A DNA stretch of 64,000 bases from Melanocharis versteri (Eukaryota; Chordata; Aves; Passeriformes; Melanocharitidae). The position numbers and the translations under genes were made by a program. Where the stretch lies: NCBI GenBank assembly GCA_013397845.1, contig VZTG01000018.1:1-64000 (forward strand), given 5' to 3'. The notes beneath the pieces are model-generated. The model made no database searches. It was not told the origin of the DNA and saw nothing but the letters and a program-made list of their open reading frames with translations. Positions 32,337-45,198 of this stretch are shown here, one piece after another (the first letter of the stretch is position 1; every line of letters begins with the position of its first letter).

Positions 32337-35300
32337 TTAAGAGCCTTTATAGAAGCGTATTTATGCTGTCGTGTTGTTGTTCCCTCTCCTGCCAAGACAG
32401 CAGGTGGGGGAGGGCTCCCTGTGCACTGCAAGGTTCTGGTCCTTCCAGGAGGAAAACTCGACCAACCGATAATTTTTTTGATCCTGAGCTTAAAGCTCAG
32501 CAAGGCCTGATGTCATCTGTGTTGTCAAAAAGCCTTGACATTAAATTTTTTTCCCTCATTTTCCTTCCCTTCCCTTGTCTTTCCATGTAAATGTTCAAAA
32601 ATCAGACACCGTAAACCATCTCAGAAGACCGGTCATTTGAAACAACAATTTTCTCAATGTATATATTCTGCCAGCTGGGTGCCCCCTCAGGCAGAGCCTT
32701 TGCTGAGGGCTGCACCAGGACCACCTACATGATCCCTGCAGCAGATCAGGGACATGTGTCTTGCCCACAGGTCTCTGGCTGTCATCTGCCATTTCCCTCC
32801 CTGCCCCAGACGGGGAGGGCTGATGTAGCTGAGGGATGAGAGGGTGGCTGGCAAGCTGTCCCATCACCAGGTGAGCAGGCGTGCGTGCGTCTGAGACGTG
32901 TCCCGTGCACACTGAAGGGGTTGATGACCTCAAGGCCTTGGCAGCAGGAAGGGCTCTTGGACACCTGGAAGCGCTCCCCCTTAGTTCTCATCTGCTACCA
33001 GCACTTCCCCAGGCACACCCTGGACAGCACACACACAGGAAGCCTTCCCCTCTCCATGTAGAGAAGAGCAACCAGCCAGGCTCCCACCTCCATCAGAAAG
33101 TGTTTGGGCAGGTGAAGGGCACTGGTTCCTCTTGGAGAAATGAAGGAAATGAGCAGGTCTACTTGGTGGCTTTTTTAAGAACACTTTCTTTCATGCTCTC
33201 TCTTTGCCAGCCCCTATATATAATGGCTATCTAAATGCTCTCTGTTATGGCATCTGGTCAGTTTGAATATAAAGGAGGGCTGATGCCACCATTTGCCTGA
33301 TGCCACCAAGATTCTCCCAGCTGGTCTTACAGCAGTAGATCAGCAAGTGCATCTGGCAAAGGTACCAAACAGGGAATGCAGGTGCATGTAGCCCAAGTCA
33401 TGTCTGTCCCAGAGGAAAGAGGGCAGAAGCAGCAGCATATTTTCCCCCTGAAACATCCTGCTCCTGGAGCGCTTCTTCATACTCAGCGAGCGAACATATT
33501 TTGCAGAAGAATTAAAAAGCGCAAATGTGATTTTCCCATACATGTTCTCATGGCATCATTGAAAGCTATCTGACAAGCTTAGGACAGAATTGCTTGAAAT
33601 CTGTGAACTCCTGCAGATACTTCATATTTTGCGTAAATTCAGTAATAAGGTGATTAAAATCATGCTCATATAAACAGGTGTAGTTTAGTCCCCTCTCTTC
33701 TGTTTCTTACAGTGAAGGAGTAGTCAATATGGAAAACACTGTAGGGATTTCCTTTTTAAACAAAACTGCATCAAGCTAGACTACCTAATTTCAATATTAC
33801 ATGCTCTGTCATAGTTTGTAAAATGCTGTCACTGGGAAACAACTTATATCTATGATGAAAGAAGAAGGCTTGGTAGTTCGGGCCTACGTTTTTGTAAATC
33901 TATGATTTGTATCTTCTAACTTGCAGCTCCTTGGTTTTAGCCTCCACACTCCAGCTAAAGTGGTCCTGGTAGAAAAACTGGAGATGTCCATCTGCATTGC
34001 TTTCTGTGCAGGGCCTCAACCCCAAAGCAGACTAATTTGTTGCCCTGATGATTTATTTCTGGCTTAGGGATTTTTTTTGTCATCCTTGTTGTTATAGTTA
34101 CTCATCAGAACACATATGTACTTCTTGCTCTATCTGCTGTCTGAAAAGGTATAATTTCCTGTCAAGGGCAGTGTCTACACTGAAAGTAGAAAGGCTTCAT
34201 GTTTTTAATTAAACACTATTTAAAAATACGTTAGCAGCCACGAAAGCCAGATGTTACAACACCAACAGACATTTGTTGATTATGGCCACCCCTGTAGACT
34301 CTGTGACTGATGAGCTTTCTAAAGTTTTAGGAGGCTAACATTAAAAGCTAAGACAACTTACTTAAAATGCTTACAATTTCATTTCTCTGATTTAAGCGAA
34401 CTCCAATCCAGTAATATGCAGGGCTTCATGTAGAGAACTGTTCTTCCACCACTCCTGGTTCTGAATATGCCATTTTCAGACTACTTGAAGTAGAAATCTT
34501 CTCCCGATAGCCAGGCTTTCAAGACAAAACAACATCATCGTTACTATTATTTTTAGCTGGATATATTAGTTACAAGGGACATACTCACAGATGTACTTCC
34601 TCTTCCCTCCTAAATTCCAAACTTGTCAGTATAACATGAATCTGGCTGAACATTTTGTTTGAATTAAGAGATTGACATACCCATGCTGTGTATTTTTCAC
34701 ACTTGTCTTTCACATAGTCTTCAACAGGGCCTTCAATAATCCAGCCCTACTTTCTCTGAATTCCCTGGATATGTACAGAAGGAAACCCCTACTCTCACAC
34801 TTAGACTAAACACCGGCAGTGTGGGTCAGGATCCTGGATTATTTCCTTTATTTATGTCAAACTTTCACTGAGCTGAGACCAGTAGCTTGACTGGGAGGCG
34901 AGAGTGGGGAATATTCTGCCAGCAACGCTCAAATCTCAGCCACTGACAAACGTGAGCCCTGGGGTGAGTTACCCGAAAGAGCCCAGTGCCCAGGCAGGAC
35001 ACGGATGTGACCCTGCTGCCCCCTCAGCCAGCCTGTGTGCAGGGGGTGGGAGGTGGTCCTGTCGCACGCTGGGCTAAGTCCTTGCTGAGCCACAGTGAGT
35101 CAGGAGATGCTGTCAGGTGCTGTTTTGCTGTCCGTGCCGCACAAGGCACACTGATTTTACCATCACTTGGGCTGCTTCAACCTCTAATTACTCCCAGTAA
35201 TAGGAAGTGGAGGGTATTTAGCATATTGGAATAGAGATCTCAGAGTCTGGAGCTTGGAACAGCTATAAAGAGCAGTGGCCCTTAGGAGCAATGAAGTGCC

Positions 35301-36779
35301 TTAGGTCTCTAGAAATGAAAGGAATTTATGTCTTTATTGAGTGTTGTCTTAAATTTTGTAATCAATAAACTAACTGAGCAGAGCCAGTTTGATCTTCCAG
35401 GTTTTTATTTCTAATTAGAACTAATGAATAGTCAAGGGAACAAGACATAGGAGTTATTGACTGAGTCATATAACAGATCTCTAAATAAATAGGCTACTTG
35501 CTTCCCTCTGGGAAAGAAGTCAGCAGCATGTCACTCATGGATGGCGTTACACTGACAGGTACAGGGATTGCTTTCTTATGTAATATTTAATCCTAAAAAT
35601 GTTTCTTAAGGCACTGTCAGAGCAGAAGTTGAAATCTGTGTAATGTTATATTCCCTTTGAATTCAGAGTAAGAAAACTTTGCAACTATCTAAGTTCACAA
35701 TTTGAAGACTGGGAATGATAGGCTTTGGTCAAGAAGGATATGTAACTTTTCCACAGAAAGGTATGCTGTTTCAGAATATCCCAGAGAAGCTTTGTACTTG
35801 TGACAGGTTTGGATGATATAGAGACTGCTTTTGAATTCAGGTTCTTTCATTTCTTTTCTGGGTTTGGGTTGGTTTCTTTTTGATACCCTTTGGCTTATGC
35901 TCATCTTGCAGAATCCTGTCCCATGTCCTACTAAGTTTAACAGCTGATCCTTCAGAAAAAGAAAATAAAATAAATAGCTGTCAAGGGGGCAGGATAGATG
36001 TGTGCTATCTGGAATCCCACAGATCCTAATGACAGGCTAATCCTGTGGCACTGATTCAAGAGAAAAAAAATCCCATTATTGTCAAAATTATTTTTTACTC
36101 AGTCAGGTCTAGTCTGACTGTATTTTCAAATCTGTGACATACGCATAATGGTCATAAAGGGACAAAAAAAGCAAAACATTAGAGCCCACACATCTTCAAA
36201 GACTGTGAAGTGATAATCAGTTTTATATTTCTCACTCAGATGAAATCCATGCAGGGTTTCAATGCAAAGATATCTTTAACTCTGATCTCTCATGGCAAAT
36301 TCCTAAACCAGGAGGATTGGAGCAGGAGTAAAGGAGAGACACCAGTGATGGACTTCAAAGCCAAAGGAGTGCCCTGCTCATCATTTGTGGCTAGACTGCA
36401 ACACCCCTGGCACCCCCAGGTGATGCAATGTATGTCATGATACAATTTAAAAATTCTGCCTCATTGTAGCAAAGAGGATGGGTTGCGAGGCGAGAGAACT
36501 TCTATAGTACATGTTGGAGTCACTTGCATTTCACATTATCAACCAGTGTTTGATTTGATCTTCAGTGTACAATTCTGCATCAGAAAAGAGGGGAGTTCCC
36601 AATGAATTGTTGATGATTAGCAGCATGGGGGTTTAGGCACAAATTCTGCTTGCATTTTCTAATGAGTACAGCTGCTACTTAAGGCAGTATTTTAAGTGAA
36701 ATACAGGAAAACCTCAATGGGTCACACAGCTTTTGCATAGCTAATCCAGACTCCTTATTTCCTTGGTACAGACATATTT

Positions 36780-36910
36780 TTGTGGGGTTTTTATTTTATT
36801 TTGAGTGGGGTTTTTTTTTGTTTGTTTGCTTGCTTGTTTGTTTTGGGTTTTTTGGGGGGGATTATTTGTTTTGGTTTGGTCTTTTTGGGGGGGTGGTGGT
36901 TCTGTGAGAG
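36780..36910 (+). repeat. G/T-rich low-complexity tract
   Basis: Alternating T runs and G runs, including (TTTG)n and two runs of seven or more G at about 36853-36860 and 36887-36893, with further GGGG runs at 36783 and 36807. It has the sequence potential for G-quadruplexes on the plus strand. The 105-codon frame through it is low-complexity and not a credible gene. Confidence 0.85.
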
Positions 36911-38120
36911 TTTAATACGTTTCTGTATGTTAATGATCCCTGAAGAGATCTTTTGGATTTGCTTCTTGCTGCATTCATTCTCCATCTGCCTTCTTCTCTG
37001 CATCTGCTGCTTGTTAATCTTTAGCTTTGCTGTTGCTCTTGGTTCTGGTAAGGAGATTTTGGAAGTGCACCTTCACATTGTCTTCTACTGCAGGTAAAAG
37101 TATAGAGGGAATAGGGGCAAAAAGAAAGGGAAATGGTGAAATTCTCAGGTTGGAAGATGAAATGCAAATAAAGTAAGAAGAGAAAAATTCTCATTCTCAG
37201 GTGGAAGAGTCTTAAAGTAGGGCATAACATCGTAAGATACCATATGGTATTTTAAGCTACATGTGTCTGTTTTAAGACATCTCACCCCCAAAGCATTGCC
37301 CGAACAGTCATTCCTTAGTACCTAAATGTCCCTCCTACTATTCAGCTACAGACATTTAAAGTTGACAATATGTTTTCACTACATGTTATCATCAACCAAG
37401 ACCTGGGTGCATTCATTACTCGTGCCTGTGAGATACCAGCATGACACAGCCACGAAAGGGGTTGCTAAAGCTAAAGAACAGTGTTGTCACAAGAATATAC
37501 AGATAGGAACCAGCCATCTAAACTATGACCTGGAATCTAGGTCAAAGCATCTAAGCATCCAAGCTGAGAAGGGCTGCTCTGGATTCCTGCACAGGAGTGA
37601 GGGACAAAACTCAAATTGCAGTTAAAGATGGCACTTGAATACTTTGAGGCAGGCACCGCACAGTAATAGCAGGACCTACAACCCAAGACCCAGGAAGACC
37701 CTTGTGCACTTATGCACCTTGGAGAAGGGGAGATCTAAGTTCAGAGGACACAGGGCACACATCAAATTCCTGCCCATTTTTTCTTCCCTTCTCTTCGTCT
37801 TTTCTTTTTTCTCCATTTCTTTTCACCCCCATCTGACTTTTTATCATTATTTAGCCCTTCTTTCTTCCTCTATGAAGCAAGAATGCACCTGGGTTGAGGA
37901 AAGTCAGAAAATGGAAAATAAATAGAGTGGAAATATGAAGAACAGACTTAATGAAACTGATCAAGGGCTGTGTCTCAGTGTGATTGCTTTTTCGTGTTTC
38001 AGTCTAAAGGTTTTGACATTTGATTTTTTTTATGTTTCAGTCTCAAAATGTTACAAGGAAACTTTGGGATCAGTTATCTTTTTCTCAGTTACCTTCTTCG
38101 TCTCCCCCAAAAATCTCCAC
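36911..38120. other. Anonymous stretch, no gene seen
   Basis: No recognised gene or repeat apart from a pyrimidine-rich part at 37780-37870. Confidence 0.5.
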
Positions 38121-38125
38121 AAAAA

Positions 38126-38176
<51 letters not shown>

Positions 38177-38178
38177 AA
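38121..38178 (+). repeat. (AAAT)n microsatellite
   Basis: About 14 uninterrupted copies of the tetranucleotide. The length and purity suggest it is polymorphic. Confidence 0.97.
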
Positions 38179-38560
38179 GCTGAGTTTACATGGCAGGAAT
38201 TTACCTGGACAGGCCCATGAATCCCTCCCTGTCAGTGAAGACATCCTTCTCCTCCAAGAAGGAAAGTCTTTTCACTCCTGCAAAAACTTGCTAAAAACTA
38301 TCTGTGAAGAATGGTCACAGAAGTGTCTTCAGGACCAATCTTCTCCCCCAGCTTTGGCTGTAAATGTAGTCTCTCAGTGTAGCTACCTTCCTGTTTTGGA
38401 GCCTGCTGTCCTCCGCTGAGTGACTGCAGAGCAACTGGAAGCAGTGGCGACAATGGCAGCGTCAGACAACTTTACAGACATCACCTGCAATTCCTTAAAC
38501 AAAAATTTTGCTGTGAAGAAGTCAATGCGATTTCCTCCTATCACACCTCTATTTGTTCAA

Positions 38561-38755
38561 AAACGCACGAGTTGCCCTTGCACGCCAGCAGCAGGTGCCG
38601 TTTATGGGTTCAGTGGTGCAGTGCGTACGGATGTCTGGCACAGTGATGCCCAGAGTGCCCGGGAAGTGCCGCCCGGCACGGCACTCACCCGCACGGCTGC
38701 ACCGGCACCGGGCTCGCTCTGTCCTCTCTTGCCCGGGTGGCAGGGAGCCATGCCC
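38561..38755. promoter_or_regulatory. Isolated CpG-dense patch
   Basis: By hand count, about 16 CpG dinucleotides in about 195 bases ('gccgcccggcacggcact', 'gcaccggcaccgggctcgc'), in a neighbourhood where CpG is rare. This is too short for a classical island but stands out. It could be a minor promoter, an unmethylated regulatory site or an unrecognised exon; overlapping frames on both strands (38420-38807) show no domain. Confidence 0.4.
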
Positions 38756-39870
38756 TACCACAAAGCCTCCATTGTTGAAACATAAAGAACAAAACGTGCA
38801 TGTTTAGTCTGATCAGTGCTGGAACAAATCGCTTGTGCTTATCAGGTTGCAAGGTCCTTTCTGGGAACAGAAATTTGGAGTCAGCAGAAAGCTGAAGAAA
38901 AACACCTCAAAGTAAAAGCAAGTCAGGCAACCCAAAATACAGTGAGATATCTCTCTGAATCATGGTGTTTCATGAGTTGCTCGTTTGTGTAACAAAGTAT
39001 TACAGAACTATTGTGAGACACATCCAGAAATCCGGACTGGAGGAAAGCAACTTTCTTATCATTAAATATTTACCTAAGATACTAATCTTTACTGCCTAAA
39101 AACATATTTCTCCCTGTTAGAAAGGCAGATATGAATGAAAAAATTAAGAATTGCAACCTGATACAAGACTAGTCCAATGTCCTCTATTGCACCACATATC
39201 CCTGAGAAATTGCCAAAGAGCATTTTGTGGGTACTTACTCTCCAGGAAGTTTCTTTCCCTCACAGCACTTCAGTATGTGTCATCAACACATCATAATGCT
39301 GATGACACATACTTCAAAATGCCCCACCATGTCAAACTGACAGAGATAAAAATCAAATATATGTCATCTGTGTAAATGGTTGTCCCTTATTTAAATTTTG
39401 CCTGATGGGGAATGACCAACATATGTATTAGTCCTGAATCTAACCAGGCTTGAAACAAAGCTCTTAAGAAAAGGATCACCTGGTGCAATTGCTGAGGTCT
39501 ATGGTTCAGTGACCTTGCCAGTTTCCTTCAGTCTCGTGTTATTTCCAGGTCTCTTCAAACAGCCTTTTGATTGTTACTAACCACCATCTGTACCTCTAAG
39601 TAAGCTATTATATGTTACTTCCCCCTAAGTTTTAATAACATTGAGTTTGGTGCCAAAGGGCCCTCACAGAGAGAGATCAGTCAAATATGTTCCTTGTTGA
39701 GCTTCAGAAATAATCTGTTTATACCCAGACCCTGACCAAATAACATTTTGTTCTTCTGGGAGTATAGTTTATTTAGTGTAATGAGTTCCCTAAAGTAAGT
39801 GGAGTCAAGGTTTCACAGCCTTCCTCCGCCTTTATGTTTAGTGTTCTTAGGGCTTGTCTCCTTAGGGCTT

Positions 39871-39899
39871 CCTCCCTTCCTTCCTTCCTTCCTCCCTCC
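39871..39899 (+). repeat. (TTCC)n / pyrimidine microsatellite
   Basis: About four clean TTCC units flanked by CCTCCC variants. Confidence 0.85.
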
Positions 39900-40860
39900 A
39901 TAAATGGCATTTTCTGAGTCATTCACCCAACACTAACCTTGGCTTTTCTCTTTTCAGGTAAACCAAATGATCCTAAATGCCTGACCCTGGTTTAGCTGGG
40001 AGTGACAGAACATTTACTGTTCCTATTTCACCCTAATTAACACTCATATTCCTTAATGCAAACAGGTCACTGCATTAAGAGTGCATGTTTTGGCATTATC
40101 TGCAGTGTTCACAAAAAAACCTTTTCAGTAAATATCTCTATTTTTACTCTCTATATGACAGAAGAAAGAAGTAAAATAAACTAGCAGTTATTGTCTGTTC
40201 TGATTTCTATTCTATTTCTTACTAGTAGTTTTCTTCCTTTAAATTTTTTCCAGTGCAATTCACAGCCTCCCTTCAGCATAGGAAAAATGCTGTGTTTGGA
40301 TATTTAGGGCATAATCACAGTTTTCACTATATGTGCATGAAGAGTGTGATTCCTAATGACTGGGTTAGCTCCCAGAGGCAGCAACTCCTCTGTCTGTCGT
40401 GTCTGAAAGACCTTACCTTTTTTACCATACCAAAAAAATTGTTCTTGTTGTCCCACTATGCTAACTGGTTCTGTTCTGTTAGCTCCGCAAATACAGCTAA
40501 GGGAAGTGATTAAACCTGACAGACACTGTTTTGTTTGATGATCTGCTCATTCCCAGCAGCTGGACAACTGGAAAATGAGATTTGTGAGCAGATAGCCATC
40601 CTGTCCAGCACCGTCTGAAAGTTTTACTATTGATTTTTGTAGGCTTTTGTACCATGAATATCTTGGTCAGATAGAATAAGGTACAGCACTAAAAGCTGCT
40701 TTGTGCATATTTGCAGATATGTTTAAAAATACCAAAAAGTACAAATCTGATCAAATGCATTTCCACAATTCCCTTCTTTCTCCTCCATCTTTTTCCTTAA
40801 GGCTCTTCTGTGAGTCACACTGGGGAAGCAGCATCAGTGATTCAATAGAGTTTTTATCAT

Positions 40861-40898
40861 TTTGTGGAACATACAAAACATTTGTGGAACATACAAAA
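40861..40898 (+). repeat. 20-bp tandem duplication
   Basis: The 18 bases 'tttgtggaacatacaaaa' occur at 40861-40878 and again at 40881-40898 without a mismatch. Confidence 0.93.
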
Positions 40899-41857
40899 GA
40901 AATGCCATTTTGCATCTGCAGCTGAATTCTTGTTTTCCTCTAACTTGTGAAAGATATATGTTACATACTTATCAATCCTTCATAATAAAAGGGTGTAACT
41001 GGACAAAATAGATGTTTCTGCACCTGATCCTTTGGCAATGCTTTCCTCTTTCACAGAGCAAGGTCAGGGCTGGAGGAAGCATTTAAGGAGGACTCACAGC
41101 CCATGTAGGCCACTCAGTTTGATGATGGAGCCCCATGCAGTACCTGAGCTCCCCTTCTGCTTTTACCAGGACACGTACGTGCCTGGAATATAGGAGAAAC
41201 AGGAAAAAACATATCACACCGTGACCCAGATACTGCGCAGTCCACAGGCTCTGTATTGCAACAGATCCCAGCGTAGGGCAGCCTCTGCAGAACCCCAGTT
41301 TCCAGAAAAAAGGAGGATGGCACTGAGATGGGAAATCAGCCAGGGAAGGCAGAGTGCTAAGAAGCTGCTAAAGAGCTGTGCCTTGGGTAGCTCCTCATAT
41401 CTCCATGTCCTTTCAGTGGTCCCTTGACAGCATCCATGTGGGACATGAGGGCTGTGGGACCCAGCCTGCGAACATTAAGATGAGATATCTGAGATATTTA
41501 TCAATCAAAATGTTGGGGGTGAATGATAGAGGCAGGGGGGCTGGGTATGTTCAGTAGCTTCTGAAAGCTGGGATGGAAACAGAAGTGTTTGAGTTTGATG
41601 GGAGAGCCAGGAATGACAGTAAGAGCAGTATGGTATAGTTGGGATTGGTGAAAGAAACATGACCCTAGTAGCACTGCATTCCTTTGAGAATTAGGAAAAT
41701 TAGGATGGGAAAGATGGCAAATTAAAAGGACAGAGAAAACATGGTAAGGAAAGGAAGAAAAAATCGTGAAAGAATCAATCTTAGTAAAATTATTGAGAAA
41801 AACACTGAAAATCTTGGGCACAGTTAGTCTATATAAGATTTATAGAGCAATGACAAA

Positions 41858-41904
41858 GGGTCAAAAATAGGTGGGTCAAAAATAGGTTGGTCAGAAATAG
41901 GCTG
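41858..41904 (+). repeat. Three-copy minisatellite, unit 15-16 bp
   Basis: 'gggtcaaaaataggt' is repeated three times with small changes, the last copy reading 'ggtcagaaataggct'. Confidence 0.88.
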
Positions 41905-44087
41905 TCTGTTCTGGTCAAGACAACATCGAGCCTGGTAATTTTGTCAACAGTGAAGATTCACAGCTCCAGAAAAAAATATATTTGCAGCTTCTGCTAACTG
42001 ATACCCATTTATGTGTATTAAGATCTCCCTTGACAAAAGCTGTTATTTCATTATCTGTGAGCCAGTTGAGATTAATGGTCCCTTTACAGCTAGAGGTAGG
42101 GGAGAAGGTGCTGAAAGAAACTAAGGGCACAGGAGGGCAATGTCCAAGCTGGGGCATAAGTTAAAGGGCAGGTGTTGAATGAAAGGAGATTCAGCAGTTC
42201 TCATATTCTAGACCCTTTTCCCATTTTTTCCTGTGCTTTGTGCTCATCGTGCCACTATTGCCTATGGTGACGTGGGTGTCTGGGGTGAGGAGTGTGTCTG
42301 GCTTCTTCAGCTGCAGCGACAAATTCTGCTGCCTACTAACCTGATTCGTGCTTGATCCAGTAACCCAGAGCTGGGAGGCTGCCTAGCTCATTAAAAATTC
42401 CCTGAGCGAGTTTTCTGACCCAGTTCCAAAAGAACAGAGAAAGCTTTTCAAGTTGGTTTTTGGAATTCATGTCATAAAAGATTCAGGCAACATATGGATT
42501 ATTTATTCACGCAGGGGATTTTAAATTGCTGCTTTATTTAGAAAAAAATCATCTTATTTTCAGCACTGCCTTTGTTTTACAACTATTCAGGCAGCTACTA
42601 AAGGAGCAGGTGGAAGGGGAAAGGAAGAAACTGGGACAAGGTCTTAGGCATGACGACAAGGACCCAACAAATCCAGTTCTACTGCCAAATCGTTTTAATG
42701 AAAGAGCTGAGTTTACTTTCTACATACCTGTGAAGGGCAAAAGGGCACATTTATTACCTCAGCTACTTGATTTGATTCTTTCTATACAAAGAACCTAACC
42801 TATTCTCCGTGTATTTTGGACTCATCAGAAAAAATAACCGCACCCACATCTGCTTGTACAGCGCATCCTTCATTTCAGCGTCAGATCCACAACAGATGTC
42901 GCCAGGGACAGGTCCACTGAAGACACACCAGCTGTCCTGATTCATACCAGCTCCAGCTCTACTCCACGCTCTGTTAATGAAAATGAATACAGGCTCGCAG
43001 CTTCACCAAAACTATTGTGCTTGGCTTCAGGCTCTAGCTAGGAGCCCCCTCCTACTGCCAATGTGTTGTATGTCAAATCCTTTTGAGGAAACTGAAGGTA
43101 AAAATAGAAAAACAATGTTATTGTTCTTGCAGACAAATCTCAGGCAGGCAACAGCCTCTCTCCATGACCTTCAGGCAGAGAAAGTTTGTTTTTCCAGGAA
43201 ATCTCAGTAGAACTCGAACTCTTCAGTAGATGTAAAGTCTCTTTTCTAGAACCAGAGTAGAAAACAGAAGGACAACAAGCCGTAGTTTCTATCCCTTCCA
43301 GTGCTGGTTAATGAAGAACTGAAGTGGGACACAAAGGAACAGAGTGTAGAGATACACTCAGGACTTTTGCACCCCCATAAAATGGTTGGAAGCACAGAGG
43401 ACAGGAGCTCAGAGAAGCAACAGTGATGAGCATGATGGAAGAAATTTGGGTTCTGCGCAGGGACCCCAAAAATGATGTTCCCACTGTGGAGCCGCAGCCA
43501 TTCTCCCTGCAGCATCACAACCCCCCTCCATACTCTTCTCCTGCTCTCCTGGTATCAGACCTGAGGCTTGTTCCATTCCTTTCCCTCTGGATAAATCTTG
43601 TGAGACCTTGGAGATCAAAATGTTTGGTTTCTAAAGTTTTCAGCCCAGGAAAAGCAAAGGAGCTGTGCAGCGGACCAGAACCCAGCAGCTACCCAGATGA
43701 CAAAAAGGCTCATGTATCCACACACTCATCTCGTAGTTCAAAAATTCCCGAAACAATCCAGCCAAGGTCACATTATATCTTCGATAAACATCCATTGCTG
43801 CACCCATGGAAAACTCCCAGGTAATCAGCTATATCTTGCCAATCTTCCTTGGCAAGACAAATAAAAGAGTCCATGCAATTATAAATCCAATAGCCTGAAA
43901 CTAATCCAGGTAAAATACTCTACAGCTGATCCAAGAGTCAACTAATAAAAAACTAAACGAAAGCAGTGTATTAAGCTGAACAAAGTTCAATTATGAAAAA
44001 GTAGCTTGTTATCTGTTGACAATATTGCGAGATTGATTGTAAAGTCTAGCTGAGGTTGCTGTAACAGACTCTTAGGGTGTATGATGT

Positions 44088-44885
44088 GGCACAGCTTGGC
44101 ATTTTGATTAAGAGGCAGAGTGGATTAAAAACTTGCTGGCAGGTCTCAAAATGTAATGGGGACTTTTGTTTTCATGGTTACATTTCTAGTGGTTCCCACA
44201 GAGATAAATTTTTAACATTATGCCATTTAAAACTCTTCAGTGACAACCTGGAGAAATGCAGTCATTTGCAAATGTTAAAAGAAATAAAAGGTGCACTAAT
44301 CAACTATGAAAAAAACAGGTCTCTGATACAGAGCAATGTGAATCTGTCAGTAAATAAGACACAAGGAACAAATATATATTTGAGTGTGGCCTATAATGGA
44401 AATGTGTCTCTACAAGGACTGCAAGCTGAGTTCTGGGAAGGGCTGTAGTGGAGGCTGGAGGTCCTGGCACATCACCTGCTGAACATGAGCTTCAAAATGG
44501 TGGTGGCAAAACCACCTGCTCTCATCTTTGCTATATCCTGATTAGAGCAGCACAAAGCAAAAGGAACAGAGAGGTTTGTGTCATACCCACAGGAAGGCTG
44601 CTGCTGAAATGTTTGTCCCATTTGATGCCTACGAAGTCAAGGAGGATGTTGATGAAACTGGAGAAGATTCAGGAAGGGGCCACAAATTACTGAGGGACTA
44701 AAAAACATGTCTCTTGAGGAAGAAAACAAGGGATCTAACCAATTTAGTTTACTCAGATGTGTGTTGGCCAGGGAGTTGTTTGCTTTTTAAACAAGGGGAA
44801 GAGAGATGGGATAGTTAGTCTTCACACTGAGAAACAAATACAAAAGATGGAAAATCGAGCTGGCCAAATACAGATATTTTTCACA
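44088..44885 (+). mobile_element. Ancient CR1-type LINE (deep amniote family)
   Basis: About 800 bp that follow the body of an old CR1/L3-like LINE. They begin with 'gattaagaggcagagtgg', then 'agtggttcccacagagataa', 'ctctgatacagagcaatgtg' and 'aaggatgttgatgaaactgg', then 'aaacatgtctcttgagg', 'aatttagtttactcag' and 'aaatcgagctggccaaatac'. The order matches an ORF2 reverse transcriptase and C-terminal region. The frame is heavily broken, yet 123 codons remain open at 44077-44448, probably by chance. It is much older than the other CR1 copies in the window. Confidence 0.75.
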
Positions 44886-45179
44886 CGCTTTCCTAGGGAC
44901 AGCAGAGTCTATGCATCTTCCAGTTCCACCCCTTGTTTTTCCTCTTCGTCTCCCACTCAGGCCAATTTAAAATACCTTTAGCGAGTTTGTCCAGTTACAA
45001 CCAGCATTACTGGGGTGAGGCAGTGGGAAAATAGAAATCTCAAAGATATGACAAGTCCATAAGTGTCCTGACACCCAGCAATGGGGCAGAGTGCTGTGCT
45101 GCATCGTGCACTTATGCAGAGGAGGGCAGCTGTGATTGTGTGTCACGGCGTCTAGCACAGACACCAGCTGGTCAGTGCT

Positions 45180-45198
45180 CACACACACACACACACAC
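45180..45198 (+). repeat. (AC)n dinucleotide repeat
   Basis: About nine uninterrupted AC units. Confidence 0.95.

Larger units (their letters stand above)
29468..36779. other. Anonymous stretch, no gene seen
   Basis: Over 7 kb without a recognised gene. It holds a probable CR1 tail at 30265-30325, A- and T-runs (30841-30857, 32306-32334), a G+C-richer patch at 32650-33110 and another at 34890-35140. The 127-codon minus frame at 31140-31523 has no domain I recognise. Confidence 0.5.
38179..44087. other. Anonymous stretch, no gene seen
   Basis: No gene recognised. It includes the CpG-dense patch at 38561-38755, a (TTCC)n tract at 39871-39899 and small tandem repeats at 40861-40898 and 41858-41904, listed separately. 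Confidence 0.5.

Noticed and set aside
34890..35240. G+C-richer patch as a possible exon or promoter
   Set aside because: Few CpGs, and no coherent frame with a known domain.
36210..36440. Possible exon with a 'ttctcactcag' acceptor and a 'cccaggtgatg' donor
   Set aside because: Splice-like words are common, the encoded peptide is unrecognised, and no neighbouring exon was found.
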